Source: an uncultured Prevotella sp.
GTDB taxonomy: Bacteria; Bacteroidota; Bacteroidia; Bacteroidales; Bacteroidaceae
Assembly: GCA_900543155.1 (NCBI GenBank)
Contig: UQQN01000037.1
Location: 1 to 21,803 of the forward strand
DNA length: 21,803 nt
Direction of reading: 5' to 3'
Of this stretch, positions 1 to 7,838 are shown piece after piece (within the stretch, counting starts at the first letter, position 1; every line of letters starts with the position of its first letter). Made by a program: the position numbers and the translations under genes. The notes beneath the pieces were generated by a model, which ran no database searches, was not told the origin of the DNA, and worked only from the letters and a program-made list of their open reading frames with translations.

Positions 1-142
1 CGGCACCTCAACAATTCAAGCAAGCTTGATTGTATTCGGTTTGCACGATAATTCAGCCCGTGCATTATCGGCGGCACCTCAACAATTCAAGCAAGCTTGA
101 TTGTATTCGGTTTGCACGATAATTCATAGTGCATTATCAGCG
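1..142. repeat. Tandem 71-bp direct repeat (two units) upstream of the Bat operon
   Basis: Two head-to-tail units start at 1 and 72 with a period of 71 bp. The first 54 bases of each unit are identical; the last part differs slightly. Each unit holds a near-palindromic GCAAGCTTG core and an ATAATTCA...GTGCATTATC arm pair that could fold: in unit 1, CGATAAT pairs with ATTATCG. All frames hit stops and 71 is not a multiple of three, so this is not coding. The unit may start left of the window, so more copies are possible. Function unknown. Confidence 0.9.
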
Positions 143-230
143 GCAAAACCTGCATAACAAAATTAAGGATTTTGAACACTCTACCCCATAACTAAAAAAC
201 TTTATCCTTCCTATCCGTCAACATACGAAT
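143..230. other. Non-coding leader before the first Bat-operon gene
   Basis: An AT-rich stretch follows the tandem repeat and precedes the ATG at 231. I see no TAnnTTTG promoter box here and no Shine-Dalgarno sequence, which Bacteroidetes normally lack. In many relatives moxR and a DUF58 gene lie directly upstream in the same operon. Here they are either left of the window or unlinked, so this stretch could be an internal gap rather than the operon start. Confidence 0.4.
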
Positions 231-1328
231 ATGAAATGTTTTTCAATACATAATAATATAGGCAAGTGGATGGCTTGTGCACTGGTTATGCTATTTGCTT
301 TGGCACATAGCACGCTCTGTGCACAGGTTATTGTGGAGGCGCATACCGACACTGCGAGTATTCTGATTGGCGAACAAATTCAGATGCGCGTAAAATGTAC
401 GGTTAACGCTGGACAAAAGGTGAAATTCCCCTCATACAGTCCACAACAACAAATTGTGCAGGGCGTGGAGGTGGTTGGCAACGGTAGCATTGACACGCTG
501 GTGCTTAACAATGGCAAGCGCTTAGAATTGACACGCCGATATACCATCACCTCATTCGACTCTGCCATGTATCAGATTCCACCTTTTAAAGTTGAAGTGG
601 ATGGTAAGGCTTATGCCTCGCGCAATGGTGTGGGGCTAAAAGTGAGCACGGTTGCGGTTGACTTGCAACATCCTGAAAAATTTAATGGGCCGCATGCTGT
701 AGTGGAACAGCCCTTTGAGTGGAGTTGGACCATGTGGCTCTGTGCCTTGCTCTGTGTGGCAATGCTTGCTGCGGTTGTTGCCTTGGCTGTTAGACTGACA
801 GATCCAAAACTGATTACACGACGTGTGATTATCAATCCACCCACTCCTGCACACATCACGGCTATCAATAACATTGAGCAAATTAAGCGTAAGCCTGCCG
901 ACGACGTGAAGCTTTACTACATGGAGCTGACTGAGGCTTTGCGCACTTACATTGAAAAGCGCTTTGGTTTTAATGCCAAAGAGATGACAACAAACGAAAT
1001 TGTGCGCCACCTCTATGAAACCAATAATGAGGAGGCGATGACGGAGTTGAAGAGTGTGCTTGAAACTGCCGACCTTGTGAAGTTTGCCAAACACAAAACT
1101 ACGCTCACAGAACAAGACCAAAGCCTGATGAGCGCAATGAGCTATGTGCAAACTACAAAACAAGAACCACAAGAACTGCCTAAACCACGTGTGGTTTATG
1201 AATCGCTATCGAACAAGCAGCAAATTAGATGGCGCAATGTGATGCACGTAGTGATGTGGCTACTCGGCATTGGTACATTGGCTCTGTGGACATGGACCGC
1301 ATATATGGCTTATTGCTGCTTTGGTTAA
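231..1328 (+). CDS. BatD-like (DUF4381-type) membrane protein, first gene of the Bat operon
   Basis: A 365-residue envelope protein. Residues 1-31 form a signal peptide (hydrophobic core, then STLCAQ). A beta-rich extracytoplasmic region of about 130 residues follows, then a membrane helix near 164-187, a cytoplasmic helical domain at about 210-305 and a C-terminal membrane helix near 336-360. The helical domain carries the pattern YY-x3-L-x2-ALRTYI-x3-F at 229-245, also found in the tail of BatD. A homologue in this position, often called DUF4381 or hypothetical, is common in Bacteroidetes bat operons ahead of the two VWA genes. The stop is 36 bp before the batA start, so co-transcription is likely. 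The ATG at 231 is chosen because it gives a full signal peptide. Biochemical role unknown; a scaffold for VWA partners is inference. Confidence 0.8.
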   Translation: MKCFSIHNNIGKWMACALVMLFALAHSTLCAQVIVEAHTDTASILIGEQIQMRVKCTVNAGQKVKFPSYSPQQQIVQGVEVVGNGSIDTLVLNNGKRLELTRRYTITSFDSAMYQIPPFKVEVDGKAYASRNGVGLKVSTVAVDLQHPEKFNGPHAVVEQPFEWSWTMWLCALLCVAMLAAVVALAVRLTDPKLITRRVIINPPTPAHITAINNIEQIKRKPADDVKLYYMELTEALRTYIEKRFGFNAKEMTTNEIVRHLYETNNEEAMTELKSVLETADLVKFAKHKTTLTEQDQSLMSAMSYVQTTKQEPQELPKPRVVYESLSNKQQIRWRNVMHVVMWLLGIGTLALWTWTAYMAYCCFG

Positions 1329-1364
1329 TCATTGCACACTTCTTTACTGAATATTTTCTTGATT

Positions 1365-2366
1365 ATGACTTTTGCATCTCCACTATATTTTCTGTTGCTG
1401 CTTCTGCTCATACCTTATTTTATATGGTATTTTCTTTTTAACTCAAAAAGCGAAACGCACCTTAAATGGGCTTCGGCAGAGTGCTTCAGAACATCTCCCC
1501 ACACTTGGCGAACGAGGTTGATTCACACGCCTTTTTTTCTGCGCATCATCTGCTTTGTGTTGGTGGTTACGGCGATGGCACGCCCCCAAACTTCTTCTTC
1601 GTGGAAAACAGGAGAGACTGAGGGTATCGACATTATGTTGGCACTTGACATTTCAACCTCAATGGCTACGAACGATATATTGCCTAACCGCATCACGGCT
1701 GCTAAGGATGTGGCACTGAACTTTATAAGTAATCGCCCTAACGACAACATTGGCTTGACATTGTTTGGAGGCGAAGCATATACGCAATGTCCGCTCACAA
1801 CAGACCATGCGATGTTGGTGCAGACGTTTAAGGGTGCTACTTGTACACTGCAGAACGATGGCATTATTCAACCTGGTACTGCCATTGGTATGGGTATTGC
1901 TAGTGCGGTTTCGCACCTTAACGATAGTCAGGCTAAGAGCAAGGTGATCATCTTGCTTACGGATGGGGCTAACAACACGGGCGAGATTTCGCCACTCATG
2001 GCTACCGACATGGCAAAGGCTACCGGTGTGCGCATCTATACCATCTTACTCGGTAAAGATGGTAAGGTGAATGTACCTGTGGCACAACTGCCCAATGGCG
2101 AAGTGTATACACAACAAATTGACGACACGGTAGACCCTACTACCTTGCGCAAGATTGCACAAGAGACGGGTGGTATATTCTATCATGCTACGTCGCGCGG
2201 TTCGCTGAAGCAGGTGTATGACGACATTGATAAACTTGAAAAATCAAAGTTGAAGGTGAACAATCACAGCATGCGCTATGAGGCTTTTCAACCCTTTATA
2301 TTGGCTGCATTGCTCATGCTATTGCTCGAGATTCTGCTGCGTAACACAGTGTTCAGAAAGCTGTAA
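1365..2366 (+). CDS. batA: BatA, VWA-domain membrane protein
   Basis: A 333-residue protein with two N-terminal membrane helices (about 6-25 and 57-72), a von Willebrand factor A domain from about residue 88 and a C-terminal helix near 308-326. The metal-ion-dependent adhesion site starts with D95-x-S97-x-S99 in LALDISTSM; a later TDG motif (LLTDGANN) fits the rest of the site. MARPQ just before the VWA domain is typical of BatA/BatB proteins. An in-frame TTG at 1332 would add 11 residues, but the ATG at 1365 fits family N-termini (MTFASPLYF) better. VWA domains bind partner proteins through a divalent metal; the family is tied to aerotolerance in Bacteroides fragilis. The partner here is unknown, with BatB, BatC and BatD the obvious candidates. 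Confidence 0.92.
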   Translation: MTFASPLYFLLLLLLIPYFIWYFLFNSKSETHLKWASAECFRTSPHTWRTRLIHTPFFLRIICFVLVVTAMARPQTSSSWKTGETEGIDIMLALDISTSMATNDILPNRITAAKDVALNFISNRPNDNIGLTLFGGEAYTQCPLTTDHAMLVQTFKGATCTLQNDGIIQPGTAIGMGIASAVSHLNDSQAKSKVIILLTDGANNTGEISPLMATDMAKATGVRIYTILLGKDGKVNVPVAQLPNGEVYTQQIDDTVDPTTLRKIAQETGGIFYHATSRGSLKQVYDDIDKLEKSKLKVNNHSMRYEAFQPFILAALLMLLLEILLRNTVFRKL

Positions 2367-2412
2367 ACAAGGGCAAAAGCATTCAATGTTGAATAATTGA
2401 TTTAAAGCTTCT

Positions 2413-2503
2413 GCCCTTACAGGGCGTCACTAACGAACGTGCTTTGACCCAGGGTGTCGCTTCGCTTGCCCTGGGCTAGGTGCTGTTGCCCCTTCAGGGC
2501 GTC
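2413..2503. repeat. GC-rich palindromic repeat element (family R2) between batA and batB
   Basis: Three small hairpins lie in the batA-batB gap: GCCCT-tac-AGGGC at 2413-2425, CCCAGGG (2448-2454) with CCCTGGG (2469-2475), and GCCCC-ttc-AGGGC at 2488-2500. The outer two both continue into GTC, so the element is bounded by direct repeats of about 16 bp. A shorter relative lies in inverse orientation at 12054-12100, sharing TAACGAACGTGC and GCCCAGGGC-type blocks. The element interrupts an otherwise compact operon and may stabilise or attenuate the mRNA; that role is inference. Confidence 0.75.
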
Positions 2504-2548
2504 TTGACTAAATCAGAAGAATGAAGAATAACATACTAATAGTTGACT

Positions 2549-3562
2549 ATGTTAGAGTTTAACGACCCGAAATATCTATATTTTTTGCTGCTTGTGCCTT
2601 TGTGCATAGCCGTATATATCTTTGGTTTGCTGCGCCAACGACATCAAATGAAGGCGCTGGGCGAACGCAATATGCTGCTATCGCTCATGCCTGGCAGATC
2701 GTTGATGCGCCAACACATCAAAATGGGGGTGCTTATGCTAGCCATGACTTTTATGATTGTGGCTTTGGCACGTCCGCAACATGGATTGAAACAACAAACC
2801 GACGAAGCGAACGGCATTGAGGCGGTGGTGATGGTGGATGTGTCGAACTCGATGTTGGCACGCGACGTACAACCTACCCGACTTGACCGTGCTAAATTAT
2901 TGGTGGGCACGTTGGTCGAAAAGATGAAGAACGATAAAATAGCTTTGGGCGTATTCGCTGGCGAGGCTTACCCACAAATGCCTATCACGTCGGACTATGC
3001 ATCGGCTAAGATTTTTATCGACGCTTTGTCTACCAATATGGTGACACTGCAAGGCACAAACATTGCTGCTGCTATCGACTTAGGTTGCAAAAGTTTTACA
3101 CAGAAAAAAGATGTGGGCAAGGCGCTCATTATTATAACGGATGGTGAAAACCACGAGGGGGGTGCCGAAGAAGCTGCTAAAAAAGCATCGAAACAAGGTG
3201 TAAATGTGTATGTGATTGGTGTGGGTACTACGCAAGGAGCTGAAATTCCCACAGCAGATGGGGTGTTGACCGATGAGAACGGACAACCGGTGCACACGGC
3301 TCTGAACGAGGAGATGTGTCGTAGCGTGGCTAAGGCTGGACGCGGCATTTACTTGCACTTAGACCAAAGCACGAGTGCGCAAGATGAATTGCAAGGGCAA
3401 ATTAGACAACTCAAACAGTCGTCCTCTACCCTATCCTACACAGCCCGCGATGAACAATTTCAAGCGTTTGCCTTGATTGCTTTGATTTTGCTTGTTATTG
3501 AGGTGTGCATCACTGAAACCAAAAGCAAGTTTTTTAAGAAGTTCAAAATATTCAAAAAATGA
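2549..3562 (+). CDS. batB: BatB, VWA-domain membrane protein
   Basis: A 337-residue paralogue of BatA with the same plan: two N-terminal membrane helices (about 10-28 and 58-74), ALARPQ before a VWA domain, and a C-terminal helix near 308-326. The metal site begins D97-x-S99-x-S101 in MVDVSNSM and continues with a TDG motif in IIITDGENHEGG. The ATG at 2549 is preferred over an in-frame TTG at 2543. The gene follows batA after a 182-bp gap filled by a palindromic repeat, and its stop overlaps the batC start by 4 bp (ATGA at 3559-3562), which indicates translational coupling. It probably forms a membrane complex with BatA and the TPR protein BatC; this is inferred from conserved linkage and not visible in the sequence. 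Confidence 0.92.
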   Translation: MLEFNDPKYLYFLLLVPLCIAVYIFGLLRQRHQMKALGERNMLLSLMPGRSLMRQHIKMGVLMLAMTFMIVALARPQHGLKQQTDEANGIEAVVMVDVSNSMLARDVQPTRLDRAKLLVGTLVEKMKNDKIALGVFAGEAYPQMPITSDYASAKIFIDALSTNMVTLQGTNIAAAIDLGCKSFTQKKDVGKALIIITDGENHEGGAEEAAKKASKQGVNVYVIGVGTTQGAEIPTADGVLTDENGQPVHTALNEEMCRSVAKAGRGIYLHLDQSTSAQDELQGQIRQLKQSSSTLSYTARDEQFQAFALIALILLVIEVCITETKSKFFKKFKIFKK

Positions 3563-4290
3563 GAACTGCATATCGTACACGCATATTGACCCTGCTACTT
3601 TTGCTGCTAACGGCAAGTGTGGCAGGCACGTCGCATTGTATGGCGCAAAATAAAATTTATCGCTACACACACATGGGTAATCAGCAGTTTTTTAAAGGAA
3701 ATACTGAAAAAGCTGCTGCATACTATCGCAAGGTGTTGCAAAAATCGCCAAGCAACAGTCGCGCCATGTTTAACCTTGCCGACACTTATCTAACAAAAGG
3801 TGACGTGAAGGCTGCCGACAGTTTGTATAACCGCGTGACGCAAATTGATAAGAACTCTCAAATTCGCGCTATGGCTTGGCACAACCGTGGCTATATTAGT
3901 CAGATGGCTGCGCTCAAAAACAAGGAGCAAGAACAAAATATGTTGCGACAAGCTATTGAACACTATAAACAGTCGCTCAGACTGAACCCACGCGACAATA
4001 GAACGCGCTATAACTTGGCGCTTTGTCAAAAGCAACTCAAAAACAATCCGAATAAACAAAATAATAAGGATAAACAGCAAAACAAAAAACAGCAACAAGA
4101 TAAACAACAGAATAAAAACCAACAAAACAAACAACAGCAACAAAAACAGGAACAACAAAAGCAACAGTCGCCACAAGACAAACAGCAAATGCAGCAATAT
4201 ATGAACCTGTCTAAACAAGCTGAAAAACGTGCGTTGGAAAAACTGAAACAACATCAACCACGTCAACGCTCGTTGCAAAAGAATTGGTAA
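3559..4290 (+). CDS. batC: BatC, TPR protein with Q/N/K-rich tail
   Basis: A 243-residue exported protein. Residues 1-30 form a signal peptide (MRTAYRTR, leucine run, CMAQ). TPR-type helices follow from about 33 to 160, with typical motifs such as AAAYYRKVLQKSP and AIEHYKQSLRLNP. Residues about 160-213 are almost only K, Q and N, encoded by an AACAA/CAAAA-rich stretch. A short charged helix ends the protein. TPR arrays bind partner proteins; the low-complexity tail may be a flexible linker. The ATGA overlap with batB suggests fixed stoichiometry with it. The repeat-like DNA of the tail is prone to length change between strains. Confidence 0.88.
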   Translation: MRTAYRTRILTLLLLLLTASVAGTSHCMAQNKIYRYTHMGNQQFFKGNTEKAAAYYRKVLQKSPSNSRAMFNLADTYLTKGDVKAADSLYNRVTQIDKNSQIRAMAWHNRGYISQMAALKNKEQEQNMLRQAIEHYKQSLRLNPRDNRTRYNLALCQKQLKNNPNKQNNKDKQQNKKQQQDKQQNKNQQNKQQQQKQEQQKQQSPQDKQQMQQYMNLSKQAEKRALEKLKQHQPRQRSLQKNW

Positions 4291-4336
4291 GTTTTAAGGG
4301 GTTGCATCCTACTTTATATACATAAAAAAAACAAAG

Positions 4337-6169
4337 GTGAAGTCTATCAAGCACTACATAACACGAATTATGGGCGTAAGCGTTTTGTTGCTTTGCAGCA
4401 TTACACAAATCATAGCCCAATCTTTCACTGCAAAAATCGAAGACATTGGTGGCTATTACCGTCTGTCGTTTACGGTTTCGAGTTGCTCAGCAAGTAATTT
4501 TACACCTCCCTCGCTCTCTGCATTTGAGGTGCTGAGCGGACCGAATGAGTCGACCTTCCGTAACTATCAGATTGTTAACGGCCGTTCGTCAAGTTCTGAA
4601 AGCACCACGTATACCTATATCCTTTCAGCACGACAAAGTGGAAGGATAAATATTGGTGCGGCTTCTGTCCATGTGGGTGGTAAAACGCTGCGATCGAATG
4701 CCATCTCGGTAAATGCCAAAAAAGGTAGCGAACAAAATGGTTCGCACGGAGGACAACAAGGCGGACGTGGCAGTCAGACCATTGACAATGGGGGTGTGCA
4801 GCAAGCTGGTAGTGCTGTGACACAACGCGACTTGTTTATTGACGTGACGCCTAACCGCACACGTATTCGCGAACAAGAGGCTGTATTGCTTACTTACCGC
4901 ATTCATGTGCGTGCAGGTGTGGCACTGTCGAATACAAGCTTAACACAAAAGCCCGATTTTAAGGGATTGATTTCGCAAGAGATTCCCCTACCTGGAAACC
5001 AAATACAAACCACCATTGAGCACCGAGGAGGTGCAACCTATCGCACGGGTACAATTTTGCAGTATGTGGTATTTCCACAAAAGGCAGGACGCATCACCAT
5101 TCCAAGCATTACGTTTGACTGCGCTGTGCTGCAACAAGACCACACAATGGACTTGGCAGACGCCTTCTTTAATGGAGGGGGTACCGTAGGGGTACAGGTT
5201 CGTCGTAAGGTGCCTGAAATTACACTGCAAGTGGATGCTTTGCCCCAACCTAAGCCTGCCAACTTCTCGGGCGCTGTGGGTAAATTTAATTTGCAAGGCA
5301 AACTCCTCACGCCTAATGTGCGCACAAACGATGTGGCGACTTACCGCATTACGCTAAATGGTTTGGGCAATATGAAGCTGATTAGCGCACCAACGGTAAA
5401 CTTCCCTAAGGATTTTGACACTTACGACCCTAAAACAAACGAAAAAACAGCAACCACGGCAAGCGGATTGCATGGTCAACTTACGTTTGACTACACTTTT
5501 GTGCCACGCAATGTGGGCGACTATACAATTCCTGCCACAGATTTTGTATTCTTCGACACTGAAAGCGGAACATACCGCACCATTCACACCGAAGCTATTA
5601 AACTGCACGTGGCAAAGGGCGAACGCTCAAACGCTGACGTGGATAAACAGTTGGCATTGCTCAATAGCGATATACGTGCATTGCATCATGTGGAGAGCAC
5701 GCCTTGGTTGGCTTGGGGAAGCATGGCATACACTGTGCTTATCGTGCTTATTGTGATAGCCTTTATCATCTTGTTACAACTTAGCAACGTATGGGCTAAA
5801 AAGAATGCGGATGTGGTGGGACGCCGCAGACGCAATGCGGGTAAAAACACCTTGCGACGCTTGCACACATCGTTGCAAATTTTGCAAGGCAAGGCACAGG
5901 GTAATTTCTATTCTACGCTCTCACAGGCCTTGGTACGCTATATTGCCGACACCTTCAACGTTGAAATGGCTGACATCAATACAGAGGATGTAACAAGCTT
6001 GCTTACAAACCATCAAATTCCGCAAGACATGGCTGCACGTTACCAAAAACTGCTTGAAGATTGCCAATATGCACAATATGCGCCAGGGGCTAACAATAAC
6101 CAACAGGCACTCTACGAAGAAGCCGTGAGCGTAATTGAGAGCATTAACGGACTCATAAACCGAAAATAA
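4337..6169 (+). CDS. batD: BatD, large beta-domain membrane protein
   Basis: A 610-residue member of the BatD (oxygen tolerance) family. A signal peptide occupies about 1-28 (IIAQS). Extracytoplasmic beta-sandwich repeats run to about residue 450, broken by a Gly/Gln/Ser-rich linker near 130-160. One membrane helix lies at about 455-483. A cytoplasmic helical tail (about 500-610) contains L-x2-ALVRYI and LEDCQYAQYAPG. The start is a GTG at 4337; it gives a basic n-region ahead of the signal core, whereas the next ATG (4370) would lose it. The gene lies 46 bp after batC and 16 bp before batE. The large exported part probably contacts envelope substrates or the VWA proteins. Activity unknown. 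Confidence 0.9.
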   Translation: MKSIKHYITRIMGVSVLLLCSITQIIAQSFTAKIEDIGGYYRLSFTVSSCSASNFTPPSLSAFEVLSGPNESTFRNYQIVNGRSSSSESTTYTYILSARQSGRINIGAASVHVGGKTLRSNAISVNAKKGSEQNGSHGGQQGGRGSQTIDNGGVQQAGSAVTQRDLFIDVTPNRTRIREQEAVLLTYRIHVRAGVALSNTSLTQKPDFKGLISQEIPLPGNQIQTTIEHRGGATYRTGTILQYVVFPQKAGRITIPSITFDCAVLQQDHTMDLADAFFNGGGTVGVQVRRKVPEITLQVDALPQPKPANFSGAVGKFNLQGKLLTPNVRTNDVATYRITLNGLGNMKLISAPTVNFPKDFDTYDPKTNEKTATTASGLHGQLTFDYTFVPRNVGDYTIPATDFVFFDTESGTYRTIHTEAIKLHVAKGERSNADVDKQLALLNSDIRALHHVESTPWLAWGSMAYTVLIVLIVIAFIILLQLSNVWAKKNADVVGRRRRNAGKNTLRRLHTSLQILQGKAQGNFYSTLSQALVRYIADTFNVEMADINTEDVTSLLTNHQIPQDMAARYQKLLEDCQYAQYAPGANNNQQALYEEAVSVIESINGLINRK

Positions 6170-6185
6170 AAAAGAAGATAGTTTC

Positions 6186-6995
6186 ATGCGCAAACTGTTA
6201 GTACTGATTATTAGCTGCTTGTGTTTCACAAGTATTTGGGCAAACAATGCAGAAGGCTCTGCACAAAACCAAGATGCCTCAAATAACAACATAGAATATG
6301 CAGCCCAAGCTTATGCACAAAATGATTATATTAAAGCGGCTCAACTCTATGCCTCGTTGCTGAATAACGAAGAGGTGAAGCAAGACGAGGCTATGCGAGC
6401 TGCCAGCTACTATAACCTAGGAAATTGCCAATACCGCACAAAGAATTTTGCCCAAGCGGTATGGGCTTTTCAAAGTGCCCTACGCCTTAACCCTGCCGAC
6501 AAAGATGCCTTGCACAACTTGCAACTGACACAAAGCAAGTTGCAAGACGAATTTGACGAGCCTGCTTACTCTTTCTTTGTATTGGGATTTCGAAACGTGG
6601 TTACACTCATAAGCGCCAATGCTTGGGGCGCATGGGCCATTGCTTTACTGATTTTGGCTTGTGCAAGCTTTTTCTTATTCAAATTGGCTGAAAAAATGTG
6701 GGTTCGCAAAACAGGCTTTTGCCTTTCGTGCATGGCATTGATGGGCACACTTTGTGCTTTTCTGTTTGCATACGTTCAAAAGAACCATTACTTTAACGAG
6801 GTGCAAGCTGTAACACTTCAAAACGAAAAGACGTTTAGCAACCCTTCTGTCACCTCTAAAGCAATGAAAGAATTGCATGAGGGTGTATTGCTTAATATCG
6901 AACAACGTCAAAACGATGGGTGGATGCAAGTAACACTGCCCGATGGCACTGCATGTTGGTTAAAAAGCAATAACCTGCTGATGCTGAACGATTAA
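6186..6995 (+). CDS. batE: BatE, TPR and SH3-like membrane protein
   Basis: A 269-residue protein. A signal peptide at 1-20 ends in WANNA. TPR helices cover about 36-118 (YYNLGNCQYRTKNFAQAVWAF, then ALRLNPADKDALHNL). Two membrane helices lie near 146-166 and 176-197. A C-terminal SH3-like domain at about 203-269 includes the GWMQVTLPDGTACWLKSNNL pattern typical of bacterial SH3 folds. This matches BatE architecture. It follows batD by 16 bp and precedes the PAP2 gene by 29 bp, so it is almost certainly in the same transcript. The TPR part may bind other Bat proteins and the SH3-like part may bind peptidoglycan or a peptide; both roles are inferred. Confidence 0.87.
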   Translation: MRKLLVLIISCLCFTSIWANNAEGSAQNQDASNNNIEYAAQAYAQNDYIKAAQLYASLLNNEEVKQDEAMRAASYYNLGNCQYRTKNFAQAVWAFQSALRLNPADKDALHNLQLTQSKLQDEFDEPAYSFFVLGFRNVVTLISANAWGAWAIALLILACASFFLFKLAEKMWVRKTGFCLSCMALMGTLCAFLFAYVQKNHYFNEVQAVTLQNEKTFSNPSVTSKAMKELHEGVLLNIEQRQNDGWMQVTLPDGTACWLKSNNLLMLND

Positions 6996-7024
6996 GAGTT
7001 CTAAACTTTAAAGAATATATCGCT

Positions 7025-7705
7025 GTGTTAGACAGAACGCTTACCTTATTTTTCAATGGAAGCCAATCGCTCTACGTGGACGGATTGGCTTGGACTGCCA
7101 CGCAAACTTCTACGTGGTTGCCATTAGCTGTGATTATATTTTACGTTTTTCTGCGTAACAACACACTGAATGGCACCATACGAATTGTGTTGGCATTTGC
7201 CCTATGCATTCTGCTTGCCGACCAAGTAGCCTCTACAATATTCAAGCCCATGGTTGCACGTTGGCGTCTTACCAATAACCCTGAGTTTATGTACATGGTC
7301 GATGTGGTACGCGGTTATAGGGGCGGAAATTATGGATTCTTTTCAAGTCATGCGGCTAACACCATGGCTATTGCCACATTCATAACGCTCTTAACTAAAA
7401 GCCGTTCTGTGGCTTGTTGGGTCTACTCATGGGCATTACTTAACTGCTGGACACGTGTTTACTTAGGTGTTCACTACATAGGCGATCTCACGGTGGGATG
7501 TATTTGGGGCGCTTTTGTGGGTTGGGGCATCCATCGCCTTATTATTAAGAAGTGGCAAGAACTGAATCTGCAAAATGGTTCTATGTTTGCTTCTTCATGC
7601 ACAACCTCAACAGGCTACACACACCGTAGCCTTCACATATTTATTGCCTCTCTCCTTATTACCTATCTTTACATTGCTTTTAAAGCCTTGTCGTTTCAAG
7701 GATGA
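7025..7705 (+). CDS. PAP2-family membrane phosphatase
   Basis: A 226-residue integral membrane phosphatase of the type 2 phosphatidic acid phosphatase superfamily. The three catalytic motifs are visible: KP-x3-R at 74-79, SSHA at 107-110 (normally PSGH, giving the general acid histidine) and R144-x3-GxH150-x3-D154, with H150 the expected nucleophile. About five or six hydrophobic segments surround them. Likely substrates are a lipid phosphate such as undecaprenyl pyrophosphate, phosphatidylglycerophosphate or lipid A phosphate; the sequence does not decide. The start is GTG at 7025, which yields the usual family N-terminus. It is the last gene of the Bat operon, as in many Bacteroidales. C1 is slightly divergent (RWRLTNNP instead of RxRP). 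Confidence 0.88.
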   Translation: MLDRTLTLFFNGSQSLYVDGLAWTATQTSTWLPLAVIIFYVFLRNNTLNGTIRIVLAFALCILLADQVASTIFKPMVARWRLTNNPEFMYMVDVVRGYRGGNYGFFSSHAANTMAIATFITLLTKSRSVACWVYSWALLNCWTRVYLGVHYIGDLTVGCIWGAFVGWGIHRLIIKKWQELNLQNGSMFASSCTTSTGYTHRSLHIFIASLLITYLYIAFKALSFQG

Positions 7706-7774
7706 CATATATATAGGAATGTTGCACAAGGCATGGCTACATTTTTTGAAAATGCACAACAACAAAAATACAAC

Positions 7775-7814
7775 AATCCCCATTTCTTGTTTTTGTAGAC
7801 AAGAAATGGGGATT
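7775..7814. terminator. Bidirectional intrinsic terminator between PAP2 gene and pyrF
   Basis: A perfect 16-bp inverted repeat (7775-7790 with 7799-7814) has an 8-nt loop, TTTTGTAG. The arm reads AATCCCCATTTCTTGT. It lies between convergent genes, 70 bp after the PAP2 stop and 25 bp after the pyrF stop, exactly where a shared terminator is expected. U-tracts are weak on both sides, but the stem is long and free of mismatches. Confidence 0.88.
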
Positions 7815-7838
7815 TACTAATTACGTAATGCCGAAAAA

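Noticed and set aside
1332..1364. TTG start extending BatA by 11 residues
   Set aside because: The ATG at 1365 gives the normal family N-terminus; the added residues do not match the family.
3790..4278. Leucine/phenylalanine-rich minus-strand frame resembling a membrane protein
   Set aside because: It is the complement of the AACAA/CAAAA-rich batC tail, which necessarily reads as Leu/Phe/Val.
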